Assembly: GCA_017613855.1 (NCBI GenBank)
Contig: JAGACY010000200.1
Span: forward strand, 1 to 33,926
Reading direction: 5' to 3'
Length of the DNA stretch: 33,926 bases
Source of the DNA: Pseudomonadota bacterium
GTDB lineage: Bacteria; Myxococcota; Bradymonadia; UBA4248
Under the pieces are notes generated by a model, which saw nothing but the letters and a program-made list of their open reading frames with translations, searched no databases and was not told where the DNA came from. Position 1 is the stretch's first letter. The number at the start of each line of letters is the position of its first letter. The translations under genes were made by a program, and so were the position numbers. Shown in pieces: positions 18,284 to 25,203 of this stretch.

Positions 18284-18311
18284 TTGATTTTTTTCCCGGA
18301 TCGCATATTCT
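18284..18311 (+). promoter_or_regulatory. Candidate promoter of the sigma-4-like gene
   Basis: TTGATT (18284-18289) and TATTCT (18306-18311) are 16 nt apart, with four matches each to consensus, just behind the FG-GAP stop and 47 nt before the GTG start. Confidence 0.4.
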
Positions 18312-18357
18312 CTAAAGCGTCGCAAGTTCGCGATCCATATTTGCACGGAGAGTTCTC

Positions 18358-18669
18358 GTGAAGGAAACAAAAACTAAAAAAATTACCCGAACGACGACAG
18401 AGGTAGCTCCTGCCAAAAAACCGGACGCTGCCCCTTACGATCTGCTCGAACCCGTAGAAGAAAAAGTCATTCGCATGCACTATGGCTTGTCCGAAAGCGA
18501 TGAAAAAACGCTCGAATATGCCGTCGGTGCCAGTGAAGACTCTCGCAGACGCGTTTCATTGATCGAAGCCGTCAACATTGCCGAACTTGATGCTGAAGTA
18601 CCCGTCGTTGAAGGCGCTGATCGTCAGGTTTTACGCGAGTATGTCAAAGGATTGGATCTGGATATTTAA
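18358..18669 (+). CDS. Small protein resembling sigma-70 region 4
   Basis: The 103-aa product begins with GTG at 18358, preceded by GGAG 7 nt upstream. After a Lys/Thr-rich N-terminus (about 25 residues), it reads LEPVEEKVIRMHYGL, then KTLEYAVGASEDSRRRVS and LIEAVNIAEL. This follows the layout of sigma-70 region 4 (L-x-P-R-EEKVLRMRFG, TLEEVG, VTRERIRQIEAKALRKL) closely, but the first part of the helix-turn-helix is altered (YAVGASED where sigma has VGKQFDVTRE). No regions 1-3 are present. It could bind RNA polymerase or DNA, or be a decayed fragment. The similarity is by eye, so the call is tentative. Confidence 0.55.
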   Translation: MKETKTKKITRTTTEVAPAKKPDAAPYDLLEPVEEKVIRMHYGLSESDEKTLEYAVGASEDSRRRVSLIEAVNIAELDAEVPVVEGADRQVLREYVKGLDLDI

Positions 18670-18691
18670 TATCCTTATAAATACATGGAAA

Positions 18692-18764
18692 GGCATGTCT
18701 TTTACGGACATGCCGGGGTATTGTTTTGTCTCGGGGATGTCCGCTTTCTGGGCATCCTTTTTTT
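18692..18764 (+). terminator. Tandem hairpins ending in a T-tract
   Basis: An 8-bp hairpin (18692-18699 with 18707-18714) is followed by a second 8-bp hairpin (18735-18742 with 18750-18757, one G-U) with seven T (18758-18764). The second has the layout of an intrinsic terminator for the sigma-4-like gene. Confidence 0.8.
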
Positions 18765-18769
18765 GTTTT

Positions 18770-18845
18770 TGGGCGCCGCTATCCCTGCGGGATACGCTGC
18801 GCCGCTCGCCTTGGGGCGACCACATTGGGTCGCCCCTACAGCTCG
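18770..18845. repeat. Nested palindromic intergenic element
   Basis: The element carries TATCCC-TGC-GGGATA and GGGGCGAC...GTCGCCCC hairpins in a GC-rich block, with CTATCCC and ATACG borders like the other elements. It ends about 30 nt before the membrane-protein gene. Confidence 0.65.
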
Positions 18846-18876
18846 CAATTTTTTCCCATAAAAACCAATTTAACGA

Positions 18877-19554
18877 ATGTTCACATTACGACAAATTACA
18901 TGCGCCGGATTCTTCGGCGTTTATTCGGGATGCATACCGCTTACGGTGAACCTGGCCCGTTTGCCTTACTGGCGCGGTGCTCTGATTGGTGTGGCATTTG
19001 GTGCGTTGACACACGTCATGGTGACACTTATCTACATCATGATCGCCGTTTACGTTGGTCAAATCATGGGGGATCCCATTCTCAAACAGCCCACGACGTG
19101 GGGCATCATTCTGCTGGGATGTATCGTCATACAAGTCCTTTCGGCCATTGGCTGCCGGATTATGGGAGGCTATTTTCTTTCACCTCCAAACAAGCGTGTG
19201 CCGTTTGAACGGCAAAAATTATACGAAAATCTTAAAAACAGGGACACGGGCAAGACTTCGGTACTTCATGATGTTGTGCTTAAGCTTGAACAAAAGCCGG
19301 CTCTTAAGGACATGCGCTTTTCGAATGCATGGGTAGTATTTTTTTCGATACTGTCTGTTTTGGCCTCAAGTCTGTGGATTTATCATTTGACCATTGCATG
19401 TCTCGAATCGATTTTTTATGGCATTCCCATGGATGCAGCCTGGTATGTCGATTTGGCGCTTCGCTGTTTATTGCCGCTCGTCATGCTCGTTCTCGTGCAT
19501 TTGTCCGTTCTGGGATTTTTAGGCACTCGCGGAATTGAGCGACAAGCTTCATAG
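18877..19554 (+). CDS. Predicted four-helix inner-membrane protein of unknown function
   Basis: The 225-aa product has four clear hydrophobic segments, near residues 36-64, 74-100, 150-180 and 190-217, and a charged cytoplasmic or periplasmic segment with an ERQKLYENLKNRDTGKT stretch between helices 2 and 3. It has no signal peptide or recognised family motif. The ATG at 18877 has no clear Shine-Dalgarno, and no better start was found. It lies between a terminator and the kinase gene, which has its own promoter, so it may be a single-gene unit. Confidence 0.65.
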   Translation: MFTLRQITCAGFFGVYSGCIPLTVNLARLPYWRGALIGVAFGALTHVMVTLIYIMIAVYVGQIMGDPILKQPTTWGIILLGCIVIQVLSAIGCRIMGGYFLSPPNKRVPFERQKLYENLKNRDTGKTSVLHDVVLKLEQKPALKDMRFSNAWVVFFSILSVLASSLWIYHLTIACLESIFYGIPMDAAWYVDLALRCLLPLVMLVLVHLSVLGFLGTRGIERQAS

Positions 19555-19687
19555 GCTGCGCGCGCGTATGTCAATAGCGCGCGAAAAAGGCCGTATTGCC
19601 AACGGCAATAGGCCAAAAAGCGAGCCGTGGTGCCAGCGGCACAAGGCGAGTATTAAAAGAGATAAAACCGACATAAAAGGCTTTCGA
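19555..19687. repeat. Nested palindromic intergenic element
   Basis: The block includes GCGCGC repeats, TATTGCC-AAC-GGCAATA inside GGCC...GGCC, and GTGCC-AGC-GGCAC. It ends just before the kinase promoter. Confidence 0.65.
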
Positions 19688-19690
19688 TCG

Positions 19691-19718
19691 TTGACAAAAT
19701 CGTTCATTTCACTATAAG
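19691..19718 (+). promoter_or_regulatory. Strong promoter of the kinase gene
   Basis: TTGACA (19691-19696) and TATAAG (19713-19718) are 16 nt apart. The expected start is near 19725, giving a leader of about 160 nt. Confidence 0.8.
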
Positions 19719-19726
19719 CACAATAC

Positions 19727-19887
19727 TTTCTGTGCAGAGTATGCACGGAAATGGTTTTGCAAAATGGATGGGTAGAAAAACAGCCAATCAAAGCAACATT
19801 TGGGATATGCAGAGGATGGATATCGCTGCATGTTTTTGTGAAAAAATGCAAAACTGAGTTCACAATATTTGACGGCAATAGTGCACA
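19727..19887 (+). promoter_or_regulatory. Long structured 5' leader of the kinase mRNA
   Basis: At the expected 5' end sits a 10-bp hairpin (19727-19736 with 19742-19751, loop GAGTA, one G-U). A pair of inverted 8-mers, GTTTTGCA near 19754 and TGCAAAAC near 19848, could close the rest of the leader. The leader has no known riboswitch motif I recognise and no U-run. Confidence 0.5.
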
Positions 19888-21414
19888 ATGGATACGAATG
19901 AATTTTTAAACCGTGAAATCTCCGAGGATTATCAGGTATTTCAAAAACATGGCGATGGCGGCTGTTCCATCGTTTACGATGCTTATCGAAAGTCAGATAG
20001 TAAGCATGTGGCCATAAAAGTTTTGTACCTGCCTGAATCGCTTGAACCGGAAGAAGCCGAACTCACTAAACAGCGTTTTTGTGTCGAAGCTTTAATTATG
20101 CGTACCCTTCACGATGAGCACATTGTGGAGTGTGTTGATTATGGTGCTTTTGAAGGTTCTCCATGCATTATTCTCGAGTTTATCGAAGGAAAGCAGCTCG
20201 ACGATTATCTGCGTGAATTTGGCGGTGTGCCGTTTGAATATGCCTGTAACATCATTCGTCAACTCCTGCTGGCTCTTAAAGCGGCTCACAGCAAGGGAAT
20301 TATCCATCGTGATATCAAACCCGCTAACATTATGATCATCGAAGATGGCAATAAACCGATCGTTCGCCTGTTCGATTTTGGTATTGCCACGATGACAGAA
20401 GGCCCGGCCAGCAATATGGTGCGTACCCATAATGGGGTGATTCGCGGTACACCTTCTTATATGGCACCTGAACTGTTTTCCGGCGATACACGGGCCACAG
20501 TTGAGAGCGACCTTTATGCCGTTGGTCTTATCATGCTCGAATGCCTCACGGGGCAGGTGACGGTTGGTGGCGTAACCATCATGGAAATCGCATTCAAACA
20601 GGCACATGAAGACCTCGTCATCCCGTCGTTCATTCCAAAATGCCTGGCTGCTGTCATCCTCAAATGCTGTGAGAAGGATGCTGCCGATCGCTATCATTCT
20701 GCAGAAGAAATGATCGAAGCAATCGACAAGGCACTCCCTGAAGCCATTGCACAACGCGATACATGCGAATTTGAGTATCTTGAGGATATTAAAAACGGCG
20801 GTGTTAAGAAAAAATCAAAAGTTCCGTTGTTTATCGCGCTTGCTGCTGTACTCGTTATCATTTCTGTTAGCCTTGGAATGATCCTCGGAAGACAGCAGCC
20901 CAATCCTCCTGCAAATGAGCCTGCTGCTGCCGCACCTGCGCCTGCCCCGGCACCCGCACCTGCGCCTGAGCCTGCACCTGCACCAGCCCCTGCTGAAGTC
21001 GCACAGCCCGAAGCGCCTGCTGTAGCCAATGCGCCTGCCGCAGCACCTGCCATCGAGGAACCGGTCGCTGTTGCGCCTGTGGTCGAAGAACCCGCTGCCA
21101 TTGCGGCACCTCAGCCGGAAGGCGCTGATGCACCCGCTGATATCCCTGCTCAACCCGAGCCTGCCCCCGAAAATGCTCCTGATGCAGATGCTGAAACCAA
21201 TCCTGCTGCCGCTGTTGCTGATGCTCAACCCGAAGCTCAGCCTTCTGCTCCAGAAAAATCAGCTCCCAAACAACCTTCGAAATCGACCAAATCCTCGCCT
21301 AAAAAGACTCAGGCTGAAGAACCCAAAAATACGGCGCCTGCTGGCAAGGCCGATAATAAGAATAATTCAAACAAGAAAAAGGATACGACGGTCATTCCAT
21401 CCAACCTGTTCTAA
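19888..21414 (+). CDS. Transmembrane Hanks-type Ser/Thr protein kinase
   Basis: The 508-aa protein has a full eukaryotic-like kinase domain at residues ~15-290: Gly loop HGDGGCSIVYDA (21-32), VAIK with catalytic K44, HRDIKPAN with D142, DFG (163-165) and APE (193-195). A transmembrane helix follows at about 312-333. The rest (~175 residues) is an extracytoplasmic Ala/Pro/Glu-rich tail ending in Lys/Thr/Asn-rich sequence; it has no sensor domain I recognise. It is likely a signalling kinase, of the kind common in myxobacteria. It has its own promoter and a long structured leader. The tail resembles that of the gene at 51. The AP repeats may vary between strains. Confidence 0.93.
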   Translation: MDTNEFLNREISEDYQVFQKHGDGGCSIVYDAYRKSDSKHVAIKVLYLPESLEPEEAELTKQRFCVEALIMRTLHDEHIVECVDYGAFEGSPCIILEFIEGKQLDDYLREFGGVPFEYACNIIRQLLLALKAAHSKGIIHRDIKPANIMIIEDGNKPIVRLFDFGIATMTEGPASNMVRTHNGVIRGTPSYMAPELFSGDTRATVESDLYAVGLIMLECLTGQVTVGGVTIMEIAFKQAHEDLVIPSFIPKCLAAVILKCCEKDAADRYHSAEEMIEAIDKALPEAIAQRDTCEFEYLEDIKNGGVKKKSKVPLFIALAAVLVIISVSLGMILGRQQPNPPANEPAAAAPAPAPAPAPAPEPAPAPAPAEVAQPEAPAVANAPAAAPAIEEPVAVAPVVEEPAAIAAPQPEGADAPADIPAQPEPAPENAPDADAETNPAAAVADAQPEAQPSAPEKSAPKQPSKSTKSSPKKTQAEEPKNTAPAGKADNKNNSNKKKDTTVIPSNLF

Positions 21415-21440
21415 GATTAAAATTCAGAACGAATTGTTTA

Positions 21441-21474
21441 AAAAAGGCTGTGCTCAATGCATGGCCTTTTTTTT
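21441..21474 (+). terminator. Terminator of the kinase gene
   Basis: An 8-bp AAAAAGGC/GCCTTTTT stem (21441-21448 with 21464-21471) with an inner GTGC/GCAT pairing is followed by T. It lies 26 nt past the stop. Confidence 0.85.
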
Positions 21475-21475
21475 A

Positions 21476-21506
21476 ATGCGGAATTCGAATTCGGAATGCG
21501 GAATTG
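21476..21506. repeat. 7-bp tandem repeat array (ATGCGGA/ATTCGGA)
   Basis: Units ATGCGGA, ATTCGA (one base short), ATTCGGA, ATGCGGA and a partial ATTG begin 2 nt after the terminator, matching the array at 2388. Confidence 0.75.
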
Positions 21507-21514
21507 TTTTTCTA

Positions 21515-21548
21515 ATTCGCATTGCGAATTGCGCATTGCGAATTGAAG
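21515..21548. repeat. 7-bp tandem repeat array (ATTGCGA/ATTGCGC)
   Basis: Units ATTCGC, ATTGCGA, ATTGCGC, ATTGCGA and ATTGAAG run up to the Shine-Dalgarno region of the MATE gene. They match the array at 2687. Confidence 0.75.
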
Positions 21549-21558
21549 TTCAAAAACA

Positions 21559-22956
21559 ATGCCCGATGCCTCACCCAATAATCCCGAACAGCTTCGTGCC
21601 GAAAAACATCATCGGATGACGACGGCCCCGATTCGTTCGCTCATCCTGTCGATGGCTGTTCCCACGATCATTTCGATGACCATTACATCGGTCTACAATT
21701 TTGCAGACACGTGGTTCATCAGCCATATTGGCGAAGGATCTACGCGGGCTGTGGCTGCCGTCGGCGTCATCTTTGCCTATATGGCCATTATCCATGCCAC
21801 CGGTTTTTTCTTTGGTCATGGCAGCGGGAATTTCATTTCACGAGCGCTCGGGCGCAAGGATGTGGACAGTGCCTCGCAGATGGCGGCCACCGGTGTGGTA
21901 TCGTCATTTCTCTTTGGTATTGTCATTGCGCTCATTGGGATTTTGGCACCACAGCCGCTTTTGACGCTGCTTGGCACGAGCCAGGAAATTTACCGCGAAA
22001 CCTACGATTATTTCTTCTTTATCTGTCTTGCGACGCCTTTTATGACGACCTCGCTGGTTTTTAACAATCAGCTGCGTTTGCAGGGCAATGCCCACCGGGG
22101 CATGGTCGGCATTGCAATCGGGGCTCTGCTGAACATTGCGCTCGATCCTATCTTCATTTTTTCGCTCAATATGGGCGTCTCGGGCGCATCCCTGGCGACT
22201 GCAATTTCACAGACAATCGGTTTCTTTGTGCTGCTGGCCATGACACACCGCGGGGACAGCATTGTCCCGCGGCTCAAAAATTTCCGGCCGACACTGCGAA
22301 ACTATCGAGAAATACTGGCCGGGGGCTTGCCTTCGCTTGCACGCCAAAGCCTCAATGCCATCGCAGCCATCGTCATGAACCGCTATGCACTCGATTATGG
22401 CGCACAGGCACTCGCTGGTGTCTCAATCGTCGGCCGAATCATGAGCCTGCTCTTTTGCATCGTCGTCGGCATCGGTCAGGGATTTCAGCCTGTATGCGGC
22501 TTCAACTATGGGGCACGTCGGTTTGATCGCGTCGAAAAAGCCTATTTCGAAACGATTAAAATCAATACCGCAGTCGTGCTCGTTTTTTTTATTGTGCTGA
22601 ACGCTTTTGCAACGCAGTTTGTCGGTTTGTTCGGTTCATCCGCAGAAACTGCGGACATCGCTGTGCGAGCCTTGCGTTTTCAGACGTCATCCGTGCCATT
22701 TCTTGGTTTCATCGTCGCTACCGAAATGATGCTCCAAAACACGCGCCAGACCATAAAGGCATCTGTCCTTGCGGTGATGCGCCGCGGCCTGGGTTATGCC
22801 CCATGTATTATCGTATTGAGTGCGCTTCTCGGGCTTGACGGAATACTCTGGTCAAAACCGGCTGCCGATTTCATTGCACTCTTTTTTGCGGTGCCCTTTT
22901 GTATCCTGATGGTGAGACAATTCAGACAGATGATGGCCGAGGTGTCTGCGGAATGA
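21559..22956 (+). CDS. MATE-family multidrug/cation efflux transporter
   Basis: The 465-aa product is a typical MATE transporter with about twelve transmembrane helices: it begins with TTAPIRSLILSMAVPTIIS and has NFADTWFISHIG, LRLQGNAHRGM, LNIALDPIFI and QGFQPVCGFNYGARR, all family features. It would exchange cations for drugs or metabolites at the inner membrane (MepA-like subfamily by N-terminus). The ATG at 21559 has a weak GAAG about 10 nt upstream; the alternative Met20 (21616) is near the conserved block. It follows the kinase terminator and a 7-bp repeat array, so it is probably a separate unit. Substrate is unknown. Confidence 0.95.
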   Translation: MPDASPNNPEQLRAEKHHRMTTAPIRSLILSMAVPTIISMTITSVYNFADTWFISHIGEGSTRAVAAVGVIFAYMAIIHATGFFFGHGSGNFISRALGRKDVDSASQMAATGVVSSFLFGIVIALIGILAPQPLLTLLGTSQEIYRETYDYFFFICLATPFMTTSLVFNNQLRLQGNAHRGMVGIAIGALLNIALDPIFIFSLNMGVSGASLATAISQTIGFFVLLAMTHRGDSIVPRLKNFRPTLRNYREILAGGLPSLARQSLNAIAAIVMNRYALDYGAQALAGVSIVGRIMSLLFCIVVGIGQGFQPVCGFNYGARRFDRVEKAYFETIKINTAVVLVFFIVLNAFATQFVGLFGSSAETADIAVRALRFQTSSVPFLGFIVATEMMLQNTRQTIKASVLAVMRRGLGYAPCIIVLSALLGLDGILWSKPAADFIALFFAVPFCILMVRQFRQMMAEVSAE

Positions 22957-22969
22957 TCCTTTGGGAGCC

Positions 22970-23058
22970 GCTGCTATTGGCGTTGCCAATACGCATCGCG
23001 GTGCCCGGCTATGTGCTCAAAGCCTGCGGCTTTTGCGCGCATACGCCGGGCAATGCTT
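22970..23058. repeat. Nested palindromic element between converging genes
   Basis: ATTGGC-GTT-GCCAAT and a CCCGGC...GCCGGG inverted repeat fill the gap between the MATE stop and the Cys-rich gene stop. It could fold on either strand and end transcripts from both sides. Confidence 0.65.
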
Positions 23059-23062
23059 ATTT

Positions 23063-25054
23063 TTATGGACAATCCGGCAAAGCCCCTGCATTGCTGCCGC
23101 CTATCATCGTAACATAATACGCTGACATATAGCCATCATAAGGATCTCGAATATGGAACCAGCCCTCTCCTTGATGAGGATCTCCCAATTTGTAATTATC
23201 AATGACGACCTTTTCATTTTGGGTCATGACACCCATTACAGGATAGGTAATGCCAGGTCCTTCTCTGACATTCACGCCTTCCCAAATCTCAATTAGCCCC
23301 GTTACTGGCAAAACAAATACTTTCTTTTGTGAGATATATCGCTTTTCATTATTAATATTAATGGCAAAATAATTCTCTGATTGCCCGTACAGGTTGTAGA
23401 TCGTGTATTTCTCTGCGTAGTCTGTGATGTCGCTTCCTGGAGCTGTATAGATTTGTGTTGAGGTATGTACAATTACTTTCTTGGATGAACTCACGCATCC
23501 ATTATTGCATTGTAAATAATTAGCCTGACAGGAGGTCGTACATTTTCCTTGGCTGCATACGCTGGCAGCCGAACACAGGTTGTTGCATGCACCACAGTTT
23601 TTCACGTCAGTTTGGAGATTAACGCATTTCCCATTGCAATCTTCATAATCAGGATAACAAGCATAGACGCAGCCATTTTTGCTGCATGTCGCTGCTGCAT
23701 TTGCCGGTGCTGTGCATGTTTGTGTGACGACCCAATGATTGTTCGAGCACATTAGCAGGTCCAGATCATCACAGCGACGTTCGCCTTCGGTACACCTATC
23801 CAATTCGCAGCTGCTGCCATCGGCCGTTTTGATATACCCTGTATTGCAGGTAAATGAGCATTTGCCTTTCTGGCAGGTGTTGGTCGCATTAACAACATTG
23901 CACGGATGGTTGCATGCTCCGCAGTTGTTGATATCCGATACAACATTGGTGCACATGCCAGGAGAACAATAAGCATAGCCGTTGTCACATTCAGAAAAAC
24001 ATCCTTCGCCTTCTATGCAATAGGAAGTTTCATGCGCTTGCGGAGTGCATGTTTCCAAAACAGTCCAAACGCCTCCCATACAGATTTCGTAAGAATTATC
24101 GCGACAACGTGTTTCGTCATTCACACAGTCCTGCTGTTGATCGGGTTCACATCGGGTACCATCGGCCGACGGGATATATCCCGGATGACATGTATATACA
24201 CATAAGCCATGGTGACATACATTATCGGCATTCACGACATTGCAGGCATTCTCGCAGGATCCGCAATGATCTGCATCGTTGTTCAGATCAAAACAGCCGT
24301 CCTGGCATGCTGTATAATTAATATCACAAACACATTTTCCCGATTCAGGAATGCACACCGAATGGGGAGGACAGATTTCGCCAGAGCTGCCGCAAGTATC
24401 CGTTTCATCCCGTTCACACACAACCGAACCGTCTTCCTTTGGGGCCGTGTGAAAACCGTTCATACAGCTTCGGGCAAAGCATTTCCCGGATTTGCAGGAG
24501 ATATTTGTCCAGCCTTCCTGGTATAGGCAGTTCTCATCACATGATCCGCAATGGATTGTATCATCCTGGATATTCACACATTGGTCATCGCACAGGACAG
24601 AAGATCCGGGGCATTGACATTGACCATCTTTACACACCTGAAATGGCAGACATTTATTCGGAATGCACTTCTCATCCGAACCACAGTAAGATACATTGGT
24701 CATTGGATTGATACAGGTATCATCACAGAGAATCTCGTTTTCCTTGCAGCCGATTTCTCTACTTTCACACATATAATCTGTCTGAACATAGCCTTCGGGA
24801 CATTGTGTGCCACAATAGTAATGTTCTTTTTTATATTCGATGCAAAAAGGTACATCTGCAGGACAATAATGATCCCGCAAGTCTCTGTCGTAAATGCCGC
24901 ATTCACCAAAATAACACTGTTTCCCATCAGCATCTATGACGTAAGCCGCATCACATGGAACATAGCCAGGCTCATAGATAAAGTCATTTTCGCATCCGTA
25001 CAGCATGGCAGCGAGAGCCGCAATGCCAATCAAAAGAAATGGTCGGTTTCTCAT
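23063..25054 (-). CDS. Cys-rich lipoprotein with paired SH3-like C-terminus (paralog A)
   Basis: From the ATG at 25054 (AAGGA 8 nt upstream) the product is 663 aa; the longer frame lacks a ribosome site. The lipobox LYGC gives Cys21. The N-terminal module has the cluster signature C-x4-C-x2-Y-D ... C-P-x5-C-I ... Y-C-x3-C. Then come many Cys-rich units such as NVSYCGSDEKC and NCGACNHPC, each ~45 residues. The C-terminal ~130 residues form two SH3-like domains (the second with GVNVREGPGITYPVMG), ending in ALPDCP. SH3-like domains of this type often bind peptidoglycan. It is the last gene of the four-gene cluster, collinear with paralog B but one Cys unit shorter. It is probably an outer-envelope tether; its function is inferred. 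Confidence 0.82.
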   Translation of the reverse strand: MRNRPFLLIGIAALAAMLYGCENDFIYEPGYVPCDAAYVIDADGKQCYFGECGIYDRDLRDHYCPADVPFCIEYKKEHYYCGTQCPEGYVQTDYMCESREIGCKENEILCDDTCINPMTNVSYCGSDEKCIPNKCLPFQVCKDGQCQCPGSSVLCDDQCVNIQDDTIHCGSCDENCLYQEGWTNISCKSGKCFARSCMNGFHTAPKEDGSVVCERDETDTCGSSGEICPPHSVCIPESGKCVCDINYTACQDGCFDLNNDADHCGSCENACNVVNADNVCHHGLCVYTCHPGYIPSADGTRCEPDQQQDCVNDETRCRDNSYEICMGGVWTVLETCTPQAHETSYCIEGEGCFSECDNGYAYCSPGMCTNVVSDINNCGACNHPCNVVNATNTCQKGKCSFTCNTGYIKTADGSSCELDRCTEGERRCDDLDLLMCSNNHWVVTQTCTAPANAAATCSKNGCVYACYPDYEDCNGKCVNLQTDVKNCGACNNLCSAASVCSQGKCTTSCQANYLQCNNGCVSSSKKVIVHTSTQIYTAPGSDITDYAEKYTIYNLYGQSENYFAININNEKRYISQKKVFVLPVTGLIEIWEGVNVREGPGITYPVMGVMTQNEKVVIDNYKLGDPHQGEGWFHIRDPYDGYMSAYYVTMIGGSNAGALPDCP

Positions 25055-25103
25055 GAAGTTATCCTTTTTGGGGAGCTTACTGGTTAATGATTTCATGACC
25101 CTT

Positions 25104-25165
25104 CGCGCCCATTGGAATAAGAGGATGGGCGGCCCATCTGGCCGACACGGGAGATGGGCGTGAGC
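25104..25165. repeat. Palindromic element between paralogs A and B
   Basis: CGCCCAT...ATGGGCG and ATGGGC-G-GCCCAT inverted repeats occupy the 149-nt gap between the two genes. They are related to the other nested palindromes. Confidence 0.55.
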
Positions 25166-25203
25166 GTTCTATTGGGTGAGTCGGTCGGAAATAACCATTG
25201 TAT

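Noticed and set aside
18269..18300. Terminator of the FG-GAP gene at the CCGGGAA...TTCCCGG hairpin
   Set aside because: A 7-bp stem exists, but no T-tract follows it, so it does not meet the usual rule; it overlaps the candidate promoter.
19727..19887. Cyclic-di-GMP riboswitch in the kinase leader
   Set aside because: The conserved core motifs of the known GEMM class could not be found; only generic hairpins are visible.
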